From an uncultured Arthrobacter sp. (GTDB taxonomy: Bacteria > Actinomycetota > Actinomycetes > Actinomycetales > Micrococcaceae): a DNA stretch of 64,000 bases. Under the pieces are notes generated by a model. It did not search any database, was not told where the DNA came from, and saw only the letters and a program-made list of their open reading frames with translations. Position 1 is the stretch's first letter, and each line of letters begins with the position of its first letter. Of this stretch, positions 36,545 to 46,200 are shown one piece after another. The position numbers and the translations under genes were made by a program. The stretch covers positions 1 through 64,000 of the forward strand of contig NZ_CANLXP010000013.1 of the NCBI RefSeq assembly GCF_947495145.1, in the 5' to 3' direction.

Positions 36545-37053
36545 TGACTTGATTCCGTGGCGTTCGAGGGCGTGAGTGTAGGCGGGATCGTTCTCACGGA
36601 TTTCTGCTCCTGCATCTGCCGTGACGGGGTCGTCCAGCAGGCCAACATCGGCGCGTCGGAGCCAGAAAGCCCAGCAATAGCCGCTGCCTGGCCCACTGCA
36701 CCATGCTTTGAGGGGAACCTGATGCCCATTGGATAAGACCCATCATCAAGAACCTGGTCCCGAATCCATGATGCGAGCAGTGTCGTTACCTTGCGTCGGC
36801 CGCTGGTAACTTCGGCCAACGTCATGCGAGACGGTCATCCGGGCCCACGACAAGGCTTCCAGCAGCGCAGTTGTGGGATCCTCCGCTGCATAAATCTACG
36901 TCCGGGAGTATCGAACCGATACCACGCTGACCGGTCATCACTGAGAAGCCCACGCTCCTGCGGATTCAGCGACCCGTAGGATTCCTTGGCCACGCGGTAA
37001 GCCGTACCTGGCCCGTCCACCAGGGCAAGACCAGGCTTCCCGCAGATCCGCAT
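36545..37053 (-). pseudogene. RES-type toxin gene broken by frameshifts
   Basis: The ATG at 37053 overlaps the antitoxin stop in TAATG. Three reading frames must be joined. Frame 1 gives MRICGKPG, then YRVAKESYGSL and WYRFDTPGR. After a shift near 36900 comes YAAEDPTTALLEALSWARM. After another near 36825 comes MTLAEVTSGRRKV, then IRFPSKHGAVGQ. After a third near 36690 comes CWAFWLRRADVGLLDD, ending at 36545. The joined product matches the RES family, with the FYAAEDPTTAL and GIRFPSKHG motifs. RES toxins degrade NAD+. The gene as read cannot make a full protein; sequencing error is possible but three events make decay likelier. Confidence 0.65.
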
Positions 37054-37436
37054 TAACCAATGAACCCGTCGTCGACCATCGCGGCGGCGGCGGCAGCGGT
37101 CTCGCGGAACTTGTCGTCCCGGATCGCGTCGATCGGTGAATCGTGGTCGAGCCACGGGTTGGCACCGATGAACCACATTCGTGCCACATGCTCACCTTCG
37201 GCTTCAGAGACCAAGATCCATTGGGCGTACGCGAACTGGAGCCGTTTCACGGCGGCAGGGCTGGGGTTCGGGCCGTCCTGCTGTGCCCATTTGTAGCTGA
37301 TTCTCCGGTCTTTGCTGCCAGCCAGGGCAGCGACCAGGGTGGCGCCTAGTGCGGCGTTGAGGCGACGGACGATCTCGCGAATGCCGAGTCTGGCTGTTCT
37401 GGCGTGGGCTGCGCCGGTGGTGGTTGCGATACTCAT
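37053..37436 (-). CDS. Xre/MbcA/ParS-like antitoxin
   Basis: 127 residues. The N-terminal half has a helical DNA-binding-like region (LGIREIVRRLNAAL). The C-terminal part, with SPAAVKRLQFAYAQWIL, ANPWLDHDSPIDAIRDDKF and a terminal DDGFIG, fits the toxin-binding domain found in antitoxins paired with RES toxins. Order antitoxin-then-toxin with a 1-bp overlap is the usual layout. It appears intact while its toxin is broken, so it may now serve only as a repressor or as an anti-addiction protein. Confidence 0.72.
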   Translation of the reverse strand: MSIATTTGAAHARTARLGIREIVRRLNAALGATLVAALAGSKDRRISYKWAQQDGPNPSPAAVKRLQFAYAQWILVSEAEGEHVARMWFIGANPWLDHDSPIDAIRDDKFRETAAAAAAMVDDGFIG

Positions 37437-37629
37437 GGTTTCTCAGACTCCCTTGCTGACCAACCTCAATCTACCTTGTTTCGCTGTTGAAAGCGACTAA
37501 AAATCTACACTCGATTCGATGAGTCGTTACCACGAACGCAGGAGTACCTTCGCCGGCTGCCCCGAAGAGGTTGCCATATGAGCTGTTATGGCGTTTCAAA
37601 TGCTCAGGCGGCGCGACACTGCGGAGCGC

Positions 37630-38070
37630 TCAGGTTCTTGCCCAGTGACAGACGGCGGGGGCCTCTTCTGGTGCGGCTGGTCCGTAGTACCCTCGCCCGC
37701 CGGGCGCGCTCTCGCACAACTCATTGGCCATTCCCTTACTGAAGATGTAAGCGGGCGGGAAGGCTGCGACGAGCAGCAACGTCACGGTGCATAGTGACAT
37801 TGCCCATGCCATCCGGTTCGTCGCAGCTCGTTTCATCAGAACACCGGTCACTACCGCGGCCAGAACTGCTGCGAGGAAAGGCAAAAACATCAGCACTTGA
37901 CCCCACACAACACCTGCTCCTGTAGCAAAGGAGCTGATGTAGCCAACTGAGAGAACGATCAGCAGCAGTATCGGAAGAAAAGTGATGATCAGCACCACCA
38001 TTACCAAACGGCCGGGCATCATCGAACGAACCGACGCGGGTAGAACCGTTGCCCGCGGTGCGGTATTCAA
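37630..38070 (-). CDS. Three-helix membrane protein, unknown function
   Basis: 146 residues with hydrophobic segments at about 22-48, 55-80 and 89-110, then a polar tail with two cysteines and many Ala/Pro/Gly. No family recognised. Its codon use is G/C-biased as expected for a real gene here. The 192 bp upstream of the antitoxin start and before this gene's end hold nothing I can name. Confidence 0.6.
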   Translation of the reverse strand: MNTAPRATVLPASVRSMMPGRLVMVVLIITFLPILLLIVLSVGYISSFATGAGVVWGQVLMFLPFLAAVLAAVVTGVLMKRAATNRMAWAMSLCTVTLLLVAAFPPAYIFSKGMANELCESAPGGRGYYGPAAPEEAPAVCHWART

Positions 38071-38168
38071 CGCTGCTCGTCAATCAACAAGTTTCCCCAA
38101 CTTCTCCGTCGCACCCCCGACGCTTCGTTATTCACACTACCTCCCGGCGGTGGCTTCAAGAACGGCCA

Positions 38169-38201
38169 CGTCGGGTGGCTGCGAGACGCAACCACCCGAC
38201 G
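38169..38201 (-). terminator. Hairpin after the truncated phosphoesterase
   Basis: A 15-bp stem (38169-38183 with 38187-38201) with one G-U type mismatch and a 3-base loop, beginning 19 bp beyond the phosphoesterase stop. Confidence 0.7.
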
Positions 38202-38219
38202 TCGTACTTCAACGAGGGA

Positions 38220-39330
38220 TTATCCGGTGACCTCGAAGGTGATCGTCTCGGTGTATTCCTGGCCGTGAACGTCGGTTGCGGTGACTTTGGCAGTGTGTTC
38301 GCCGACGGCCAGGTTCGTGGGTAGCAACAGGCGCCACAGGTGAGAGGTGCGGTCGTGGACGCCGCCGCCGTGCACCAGCTGTTCCAGCGTGGCTACCGGA
38401 TCGGTGTATTCGGCACCGATGAGCGGTACGTCGCCGGCCGTTATCGACTGGCTACGTGTTGCTTGAGTGGTCTCGCCGCCGTCAATCGACACCTTCACGG
38501 TAGAGCCGGTGGCGCCCATCCAGAAGTTGGTGGTCAGCCAGGTCTCACCGAGCTCGCCCTGGGTAACGGCATTGGGATTCTCCGGAGCTGGCGCCCTGCC
38601 CGGCAGCTCTTTGTACCCGTCGAACCGGGCGCGATAGGTGGGTGAGTTGAGGCCGAGCGCCATCTGGTCGGAGCCGTCGTCGCCGGTGGCCGTGAAGCGT
38701 TCGCGAAACTCCGTGTTCTTGATGTCCAAAGTGAGGACGCCGGGAGGTGTGCCGTCGCGCTGCACTGAAGTGGGGTATCCCTCCTCGATCACGCGTCCGT
38801 TGTACCACTGACCGGAGACGGCGGGAACGGTCAGATGGGTGAACGGCAGGCCCTTTTCGCCGACGTCGTCCAGCCATCCAGCCATGAGCTCGCCCTCCCG
38901 CAGGTTTTCCGACATATGGGTGTGGCCTGCTACGGAGATCACTTCGCGGCCTTCGAGAATCTTGTAGATCTCCTCCAGCGGGTCGGTCTCATGGGTGTCG
39001 TTGTAGAAGAACTCAAGCAGCGGGCTGTGGGAGGCCAGAACAATGAGCTGGTTCTTCGGCACGGAGGCGATGTCCTGGCGTAGCCACTCAAGCTGGCGGT
39101 CGCTGAGGCCGGAGTCGTAGTTGTTGCCGGACGGACCCGGGTACACGATGTTGCTCAGCGCCACAGCGTGGGCCTTACCGGCGTCGTAGGAGTAGTATTC
39201 CGGCACGAACTGGGCACGGAAGGTGTCGAACTCATGCTTGCCGTCAAGGGAGATCTTTGGGATAAAGGCGAAAGGCGCAAGAAACTGAACTTCCTGTTGA
39301 GTGATTGCCCCCTGTATAGGCGGGGAGCAC
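38220..39330 (-). pseudogene. 5'-truncated calcineurin-like phosphoesterase
   Basis: The open frame gives the C-terminal part of a metallophosphoesterase: EYYSYDAGKAHAVALSN, IVLASHSPLLEFF and the metal-binding GHTH of SVAGHTHMSEN, then a beta-rich C-terminal domain to the stop at 38220. The GTG at 39206 could start a 328-residue product, but the frame is open upstream to about 39332 and reads GKHEFD where the family has a GNHE motif. The earlier DxH and GD motifs, needed for the di-metal site, are absent, as is any signal peptide. I read it as the remains of a secreted phosphoesterase that lost its 5' half. Confidence 0.7.
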
Positions 39331-39387
39331 TATCGACTCTTTCCCGGCGGAATGAACGGGAGTCAAAGGAAGGGTGTCTTGTGTGCC

Positions 39388-39429
39388 AGCTACCGGTTTT
39401 AGGAGGCACAACTCCTGAAACCGGTAGCT
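39388..39429. terminator. Long hairpin between truncated phosphoesterase and lipoprotein genes
   Basis: An 18-bp stem (39388-39405 with 39412-39429) with one mismatch, and loop GCACAA. It begins 37 bp past the lipoprotein stop on the minus strand and would end that transcript; it also sits near the break point of the phosphoesterase. Confidence 0.75.
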
Positions 39430-39465
39430 AGTCAAGAACGGCTGGCGCTAATTTCCTTGCATCGA

Positions 39466-40200
39466 TCAGGAATTCGGCATCACATACACAAGCAGGAAAC
39501 GCTTGCTCTCCTCGGCTGCCTGTTGTCCGCGCTCGGGTGCCCAGGTCATGAGCCCGTATTCGTCGCCTGCCAACGCCGGCGAGATTTGGATATTGAAGGT
39601 GTAGGAGCCGTCAGGACCAGCGTACACCGTCGATTGGTCGAGGAGCTGCTGATCACTTTGGGGTGCTCCGAACACGACCTCGATGCGCTCGCCGGGCGCA
39701 TAGCCTGTGCCGCCGATCGTGAGAGTCCCGGACGGGATACCGATCGCCGGTCCTGGATAGCCGGCCTGCGGATAGGCGACGGTGCCGTTCTCACCGTTCG
39801 GGCCTGGTGTTCCGTGGTGCGGGCTGCCCGGAGGAACGTTGGGGTACGGGTTGGGCTCACCGTGAGGCGGCGGCACGAACGGTCCCCCTGTGTTGGGCTC
39901 ACCGTGAGGCGGCGGAACGAAGGGGTCACCCGATTCCGTGGGCAGCGGCTCGAGGGTGGGTGCTGGTGGCTCCGGGGCTTCCGTGGTGGCCTCGTCGCTC
40001 GGTTCCGGTGATGGCTCGGGTGTGGCTTCCGCGGTTTCTTCCGGCTCAAGGGTCTCCGTCTCCTCCGGTGTCTCCGACGGTGCGGGGGTTTCGGAAGCCG
40101 TCGGGGTCTGCGCGGCGGGTTCATCAACTGAACCGCCTGAGCAGCCGACAAGGAGGGTGGTAGCTACGGCTAGAGCGAGGACGGAGGGCAGCTTGGACAA
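39466..40200 (-). CDS. Secreted lipoprotein with Pro/Glu-rich stalk and repeated PFVPPPHGEPN unit
   Basis: 244 residues from a TTG at 40200, chosen because it gives a compact lipoprotein signal (SKLPSVLALAVATTLLVGC, lipobox Cys at residue 20). The open frame reaches 40278. Residues about 25-95 are a Thr/Glu/Pro stalk. Residues about 95-125 carry two copies of PFVPPPHGEPN. Residues about 160-244 form a beta-rich domain (GTLTIGGTGYAPGERIEVVF) like those in surface proteins that end with IPT/Ig-like folds. Membrane-anchored on the outer face. Function unknown. Confidence 0.75.
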   Translation of the reverse strand: MSKLPSVLALAVATTLLVGCSGGSVDEPAAQTPTASETPAPSETPEETETLEPEETAEATPEPSPEPSDEATTEAPEPPAPTLEPLPTESGDPFVPPPHGEPNTGGPFVPPPHGEPNPYPNVPPGSPHHGTPGPNGENGTVAYPQAGYPGPAIGIPSGTLTIGGTGYAPGERIEVVFGAPQSDQQLLDQSTVYAGPDGSYTFNIQISPALAGDEYGLMTWAPERGQQAAEESKRFLLVYVMPNS

Positions 40201-40384
40201 GGGCGTACTTTCGGAACGAAGGAAATAGGAGGTGGCGAGAAATCGCCTGGCAAGAGCCCTGCAGAACTGCATCCCCACGTAAGGACGTTACCGCCCGGAA
40301 CGCCTTCCCAACAGCACGGAATCATCACGTGAGCAAACCGTTATGCAGGCGAGGAGGCCGGCGTCGTCGTTCTCAGCTTTACTC

Positions 40385-40837
40385 CTACCCATTTGAGGCA
40401 TCCAACTGCAGCCGCAGCAGGCTCGGTGCGCCTGGACGGGGGCTTTCGACGCGCAGGTGAATCCGGTGACCGTCGTAGGTGGCGAGGGCAGAGCAGACAC
40501 TGCTCAGGCCGACCGCGCCGTCGGTCCGCTCGCAGGTACCGTCGAGTTCGAATTCCCAGCCTGCCGTCTCCGCCAATTGCAGAACGTCCTCGGCGCCCAG
40601 CACCCGGTCGGCCTGCCACGTGCGACTCAGGGTTGGACACGGCTTGTTGTTGAAGCAGATAAACTGTTCGCGCTCAATGTGCTGCGAGACTTCGGTCCAG
40701 GCCTCGGGTATCTCCAGCTGGTCCGCAACCGAGCCCAGCCGAGTCGCCACGGAATCGCGGTGGGTCTTGACGAAAAGGAAAGCGCCGGCCCACACGAGCG
40801 CCATGATGAGGAAAAGCGAGACCGCCAGCTTCCGCAT
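40385..40837 (-). CDS. Membrane-anchored small extracytoplasmic protein
   Basis: 150 residues. One N-terminal helix (residues about 4-23) anchors a soluble domain with five cysteines (FICFNNKPC, GTCERT, SVCSA), likely disulfide-bonded outside the cell. The core ETAGWEFELDG and the closing RPGAPSLLRLQL strands recur in a broken paralogue at 40942-41209. No known function. Confidence 0.7.
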   Translation of the reverse strand: MRKLAVSLFLIMALVWAGAFLFVKTHRDSVATRLGSVADQLEIPEAWTEVSQHIEREQFICFNNKPCPTLSRTWQADRVLGAEDVLQLAETAGWEFELDGTCERTDGAVGLSSVCSALATYDGHRIHLRVESPRPGAPSLLRLQLDASNG

Positions 40838-40941
40838 GCACTCCCCCGAGACGCGTCGAAGTTTTGTCGAGCATATAGAAGGCGGCAGTGTGGCGGGAAG
40901 CGTCGTGACCTAACCGATAGGTTGGCGTTCGCTCAATTCAC

Positions 40942-41209
40942 CTTGAGTCGGCGGCTACACGAACAGGCTCCACGTTCAATACGAGGGTGCTGTGCGCACC
41001 GGGTTCCGGGCTATTGATCCTGAAGCTGTAGTCGTAGCCGTCCCGCGATCCGGTAGCTGAACAGAGGGTGGTGTTCCCGAAGACAATCTCATGGCGGACG
41101 CAGTCTTGATCCAGCGTGAAGTCCCATCCTGCGGTGGTGGCAAGCGCTCAAACTGGTCCACATGCTGTACGCAGGATTCGCCAAGTGCTCCGGACTGATG
41201 GGCGGGCAC
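40942..41209 (-). pseudogene. Truncated, frameshifted paralogue of the 40385-40837 protein
   Basis: Read on the minus strand, SCVQHVDQFERL, then after a one-base shift ATTAGWDFTLDQDC, TTLCSATGSRDG and SPEPGAHSTLVLNVE, to a stop at 40942. This matches the intact neighbour's VLQLAETAGWEFELDGTC and SPRPGAPSLLRLQL. The membrane anchor and first domain half are missing. A tandem duplicate that decayed. Confidence 0.65.
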
Positions 41210-41274
41210 CGGATGCCGGTCGCCGCCGTCGTCCTTGTGCCGGGCTGTGGTCAGATGTACGGTCGATGGGTATG

Positions 41275-41289
41275 GTAAGCATACTGATG
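41275..41289. promoter_or_regulatory. Palindromic candidate operator, site C
   Basis: GTAAGCATACTGATG lies 41 bp upstream of the SRPBCC start and matches site B in 12 of 15 positions and the core of site A. Placement near the promoter fits an operator. Confidence 0.45.
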
Positions 41290-41330
41290 AATTGATTGTT
41301 CATCTGACGTTCCAATCCTAAGGAGACGCT

Positions 41331-42221
41331 ATGAGCACGAGGATCGAGAAGCAGATTATGGTCAACGTTCCAGTGAGCGTGGCCTACAACCAGTGGACGC
41401 AGTTCGAAGAATTCCCCCACTTCATGAGCGGGGTCAAGAAGGTAGAGCAGCTCAGCGATGACCGCCTGCAGTGGGTAGCCGAGATCGGCGGTGTGAAGCG
41501 CGAGTGGGAGGCGAAGATCGTCGCGCAAGAGCCTGACCGCCGCGTTGCCTGGGCAGCCACCGAGGGCGCCACCAACGCCGGAGCAGTAACGTTCGAGGAC
41601 GTCGGCGGCGGGCAAACCACCGTCCGCCTCGAACTCGAATACGAGCCCGAAGGCATGGTCGAGAAGATCGGTGACAAGCTCAACGTCGTCGAGAAGGAAG
41701 CCGAAGGCGACCTCAAGCGCTTCAAGGAATTCATCGAGGATGAGGGCTACGCCACCGGCGCATGGCGCGGAGCCGTTGCCGGCGGCGCTGTCGGATCACC
41801 CACCGTCACGGACGCCGCGGCATCACGCGGTGACAGCGGCAAGGCGGGCATCTCCGGCAAGGCAGCAGCTGCCGGAATCGGAGTGGCCGCAGCCGCAGCG
41901 GCTGGTGTGGCCGCAGCGGCGGGCAGCAAGAAGGACAAGGCCGACGTCGACGTTGATGCCGCTACGGTCGACGTTCCGGTCGTGCCCGTTCAGGACACCA
42001 CACCACCGGACGTTACGCCCGTCGTCGGCGGTGCGCCGGTTGATGTGGCTCCGGAGACCGCGTCCGAGCGGCCCCTCGGTGAGCCGTTCGACCAGACCAA
42101 TGGCCTGGCCGACACTGACGGCGAGTCCGACGGTCTCGCGGGCAGCGACACCCGGAGCGCAGCGGATCGCGGCGAGGACGATAACCTCGGCGGCGGCTAC
42201 CTGCCTCCGCACCGGCAGTAG
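41331..42221 (+). CDS. SRPBCC (polyketide cyclase/dehydrase-like) protein with low-complexity tail
   Basis: 296 residues, ATG behind AAGGAGA. Residues 1-150 are a SRPBCC domain (NVPVSVAYNQWTQFEEFPHF, VEWEAKIVAQEPD-like strand, YEPEGMVEKIGDKL), the type found in stress-related actinobacterial proteins. Residues about 150-205 are Ala/Gly-rich, and the rest is acidic with Val/Asp/Pro. Partner ligand unknown. The candidate operator upstream ties it to the holin-like operon. Confidence 0.85.
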   Translation: MSTRIEKQIMVNVPVSVAYNQWTQFEEFPHFMSGVKKVEQLSDDRLQWVAEIGGVKREWEAKIVAQEPDRRVAWAATEGATNAGAVTFEDVGGGQTTVRLELEYEPEGMVEKIGDKLNVVEKEAEGDLKRFKEFIEDEGYATGAWRGAVAGGAVGSPTVTDAAASRGDSGKAGISGKAAAAGIGVAAAAAAGVAAAAGSKKDKADVDVDAATVDVPVVPVQDTTPPDVTPVVGGAPVDVAPETASERPLGEPFDQTNGLADTDGESDGLAGSDTRSAADRGEDDNLGGGYLPPHRQ

Positions 42222-42224
42222 GTT

Positions 42225-42698
42225 CTATTGCACGTACGGCGGCTTCCTTCGGGAGGCCGCCGTGCTGTGTTTAAGGCGACGTTTCCCAGCAACCACCCCA
42301 CCGATCAGGGCCAGGGAGACGAGCAGTCCGAATAGCATTGCAGGGCCGCCGATGTTTTCGACTGAGCCGGCGTGCACGCAGATGCCGGCGAAGAGCAAGG
42401 CCATGAGGCACAGAGACACTGCCATCAGATCGATCCATCGTTGTGAGACGTCGCTCAAACGCCGCTCCTCTTTCCTGGCCGTAGCGAGTAGTCGCCATGC
42501 CGCCAGCAACGCAACCTCGAAGAAACCGATCGCGACCACGACAGCGGTTGCATACGGGATTTCGAGATGCGCAACCTCGGGGTAGCGGTCAGCAGCATTG
42601 GACGCGACCTGCGGAACAACCACAAGCTGAGCCGCCAGGGAACCTACAGCGAGTACCCCGATCAGAAGGCGGAAGAGTGCAACGTGCTGCCTGGTCAT
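42225..42698 (-). CDS. DUF2975 four-helix membrane protein
   Basis: 157 residues from the ATG at 42698 (AAAGG upstream); an ATG at 42737 would overlap the preceding gene. Four hydrophobic segments, near 8-30, 48-70, 90-112 and 117-137, match the DUF2975 layout. In this family the gene is often next to a small helix-turn-helix regulator; none is seen here. Function unknown. It converges on the SRPBCC gene with three bases between the stops. Confidence 0.72.
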   Translation of the reverse strand: MTRQHVALFRLLIGVLAVGSLAAQLVVVPQVASNAADRYPEVAHLEIPYATAVVVAIGFFEVALLAAWRLLATARKEERRLSDVSQRWIDLMAVSLCLMALLFAGICVHAGSVENIGGPAMLFGLLVSLALIGGVVAGKRRLKHSTAASRRKPPYVQ

Positions 42699-42723
42699 GC
42701 TGGGACCTTTGTCCCAGCTGACT

Positions 42724-42945
42724 TCAGGGCCGCTCATCAGGGTTCTTCCACCCGCCGCGGTGCGACATCGACGGGGCGACAGGCTCGGGCGCCCTCCAAA
42801 CCACGATCAGCGCAGTGGCCAGCGGGCCCACCAGAAGCGAGACCAGGAACCACACCCACCGGGAACGATTCTTCTGCTCAGCGAGACCAGCATTGATCAG
42901 GGCCAGTGTGAACCAGAAAAAGCTTGAGCTTACGTAGTCATCCAT
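42724..42945 (-). CDS. Small membrane protein upstream of the DUF2975 gene
   Basis: 73 residues from the ATG at 42945. Hydrophobic segments at about 6-20 and 30-49 (WVWFLVSLLVGPLATALIVVW), separated by EQKNRSR, and a polar tail. The arrangement resembles phospholipase_D-nuclease N-terminal-like small proteins. Its stop lies 25 bp before the DUF2975 start; probably one transcript. Confidence 0.6.
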   Translation of the reverse strand: MDDYVSSSFFWFTLALINAGLAEQKNRSRWVWFLVSLLVGPLATALIVVWRAPEPVAPSMSHRGGWKNPDERP

Positions 42946-43070
42946 CGCTCCACCCCCATTACAGGCCATCAGACCTAACTTCTCGAGCCTAGCGGAGGGT
43001 CAATCTGAACGCTTCTGCGGGAAGGAGGGCGCAATGCTGCAGGTTCTAGCGAGGCCGTCCGAGGGGTGAA

Positions 43071-43151
43071 GCGAGTTTCCGGGGATTCGCTGCGCCGTCG
43101 TCGTCGTGCTGGGTCAGAAAGTGCGGGATTGTGTCCGGAGGCGGGCGGGCT
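43071..43151. repeat. Imperfect direct repeat at the left flank of the sugar cassette
   Basis: About 80 bp closely similar, same orientation, to 53833-53911: shared GCGAGTTT, then ATTCGCTGCGCCGTCGTCGT, GGGTCA, AAAGTGC, and CGGGCGGGCT. With its partner it brackets the glycosidase/importer/LacI cassette. The rest of the 42946-43274 gap contains only the terminator at 43180. Confidence 0.75.
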
Positions 43152-43179
43152 TTCCGCTGAGCCGCTCCTGTGAGACGAC

Positions 43180-43214
43180 GAACCCGGAACCAGCTTGACG
43201 CTGGGTCCGGGTTC
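43180..43214 (-). terminator. Terminator of the secreted GH-A-like gene
   Basis: A 15-bp stem (43180-43194 with 43200-43214) with one mismatch and loop TTGAC, 60 bp after the stop codon on the minus strand. Confidence 0.8.
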
Positions 43215-43274
43215 ATCTGTCACTCATGCAACTGCGGGCCGCTCACTCACTGCAGGAGTAAGGCCGACAATCGG

Positions 43275-46200
43275 TTACTTCCCGTTCGCCTTGAGCACGA
43301 AGGGAGCGAACGCTATCCAGTCAACGTCTGGCGCAACTGCGTAACCGGGTAGAACGGTGTCGTCGCCGGTGCTTGGCGTAGCCCCCTCGTCGATGAACAG
43401 AGTAGGCCGCGTGTTGCCGAAGGTGATCTCCCCCTTGTTGGTTGTGAGATCCAGGGGCATCACTGCTTCCCAGAAGTTCGTGGAGGTGTAGGTATACCGG
43501 AATGTGGTTCGTCCAGCGAGACCTTCAACTCCCTGCTCGTTGGCCTGAAGCCCCAGGTCCACCACCTGCGGGTTGTAATCGTGCGTTCCTTCGATGTCAT
43601 CGTTCGAGAAATGGACGATGGCGTTGTAGGCGCCCGCCTTATCGAAGCCCTTGAGCCTCGGAATGGTCAGCTTGCCTTCATCCGCGGCATTGCCGTTGGT
43701 GATGCCCAGTCCCTGAACGAACCCACCGCCGCTGCCGTTGGTCAAGGCATCGCCAAACCCGGACACAGCAGCCGTACCGGAAAGACCAACGGTCTTCAGG
43801 TCCTCGGCCTCGATGCGGATGATGCTCGCGTCACCCTCCACCGCGCGGGTGGTGGTGACCGCAGCGACGTTGGCCGTAGCGTTGCTCGTCAGTTCGAGCT
43901 CCGAAATACCCTCGGGCAGGTGGACCCGGACAGTGGACTTCCACGCCGGTGCCTTCGCGTTGAAGGTTGCGGCTTCCCGTCCGTTCACGGTGAGTGTGGT
44001 CTTGGCTCCACCCGGGCCATCCCACGCGACCGCGATATCGTAGTAGCCCGACTCGTAGGTGGAGGGGTACAGATCAACCCGGCTACCCTCGGAAAGGCTC
44101 GCGCTCCCCTTGGCCAGCGTCGCGCCGTCGATGAGGCGGAACGTCGATGCGGGGTATTCCACCGACTCGGAATTCACCGAGTCGCCGACGCGCACCAGCT
44201 CGAACCGGTCGAGAGTGACGCCGCCCTGGTCGCCCGCTCCGGGCAGCAGTGTGGAGCCGTCCTTGCTTGTTCGCAGGCTGAGAGTGCGTTCGCCTGCTTC
44301 AAGGTGCACGTAGACCTCAGCCGATCCGCGTGCCACAGTGCGCACGTTGCTGGGCTTGATCGCATTGGCGCCATACTGCACCACCTCGGAGAACGCGTCA
44401 TCCACGAACAACGCATGCTGCGCGGCGGCTCCGGGCGTGGCTCCCAGAACCTGGAGGCGGTACAGGCCGGCGGTCTTCACGTTCACGGTCCACTCGGCCC
44501 GCGAATCGACCGCCGAGAAACCGGAAACATCCCGGTCACCTGAGGCGCGGTAGCCCGACGGAGTACGGACCGACGACGCTTGCAGGCCGGCAGTCTCCGC
44601 CTCGGTTACGTGGCGCTCTCCCTGAGCAGCCGCGGCTGCTTCCACGTTGCGTTCCGCCGCCGGGGTCACGATCACCTGGTAGGCGCTGCTGGAGTTCGCT
44701 GATGGAATTCGCAGGTCCACCTTGCCATCTACAACGGGCAGTTCATCGGCCGCAACGACCACCCTCGGTGCTCCGGCGATGCCGTCGGTGCCGCTCACAA
44801 GGTTCTCGCGCACTTCCACATCCACGGCGCCGCCGAAGGTAGCGTCGTCCAGGCCGGTCAGTGACAGCGCTCCGTCGCGTCCGGTGGGGATCCCGCCGAC
44901 GATGACCTGGCCGCGCTTCGACTCCCGGTCAACGGCACCGATAGCCAGTTCCCTGCCGGTGGTAACCTGTACGGTACGCGATCCGGTCAGGTCTCCGTAC
45001 CACTTGAAGAGCCACCAGCCGCCGTTGGCCGCGTTCACCTTGGCTTGGTTGTCGGACATAGTGCCCGACGCCGTCCAGTACGCCGTCTGCGCATCGACCT
45101 TCGCCGCCTCGAAACCGGCGAACCACCGCAGGAGGTTAGCTGGTGAGCTCATGTCGGTGCTGGCGCCCCACTCGGTGATGTTGATCGAGGGGATCTGCTC
45201 CGGCGAGAGGCCCACCTCGGCTGCGTACCGGCGGAACAGGGATGCCCTGTCCGGAAGCCACTGGTATCCGCGCAGTTCGTGCCAGACATAGATGTCCGGC
45301 ACGGTGTCGGTTGCGATGGCCATATTCAGGACGGTCTTGATGTTTCCTTCTCCGCGCCAGGCGGCGTCACCCGGTCCCGCGATCTTGGGTCGCTCGAGTC
45401 CGTACTTCGCGTAGGTCTCGGTGATGACGTTCCAGGCGGCAACCCAATCGGTTGCGCCGTCGGGCGTGTAGCTGTTGGGCTGGTTCCCCAGGTGCATGAA
45501 GCGGTTGTAGAGGTCGTTCGTGTTCAGCCACTGCAGGTCAACCTCGTTGAACGGGATGAAGACGTACTTCTCAGGATTATCGGCTTCGCGGGCAACCTCG
45601 TCGACCACAATCTCGAGCACTTCCAGGTAGTCCCACGTGCCGTTCGCGGCGGCGGTGTACTCGCCGGTCAACCGCCCGTCCTCCCCGCGCGCGTAAGTGC
45701 GGTCATCTCCTGGCCGCTTGCCGCCGTTGTAGGGCCAGTCCGGATAGTAGTCCTGCGTATACAGGTAAAGATCTTCGCCGTACTTGTCGAAGAAGGTGTC
45801 CTCGATGTTGAAGGCGTCGCCGCCGGGATGCTGTGTTCCGAACGGGGGCTTCTGCGAGATATTCGTCATCGCCGCGCCGTTCACCAGTGCCTGCGTGGGT
45901 GAGCCTTCGTCGCCGAGTCCGTACAGCGTTCCGGACGCTCCACCACGGAATTCCCCCGTGTCCTTGGCGAAGTCGACCACCACGCCAGTGGTGGGGCGCT
46001 CGGAGACGGTGACGTTCGCAACCAGCGGCTGTGCCCATCCGGTGATGGTGCCCCTAACGGTGAACGTTGCGCCTGCGGTGGCGTAGGCCGAGGAAGGCAC
46101 GGCGTCCCAGGTGATCGCGGCGGTAGTCGCCGTCCCTGACTCGCGGGTCACGTTCACGGTGCCGGGAAGGGCCGGCGCTACGCCCGCCGGCGTCGACACG

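Noticed and set aside
42975..43223. 82-residue minus-strand open frame
   Set aside because: It consists largely of the flanking direct repeat and the terminator hairpin and shows no protein-like features.
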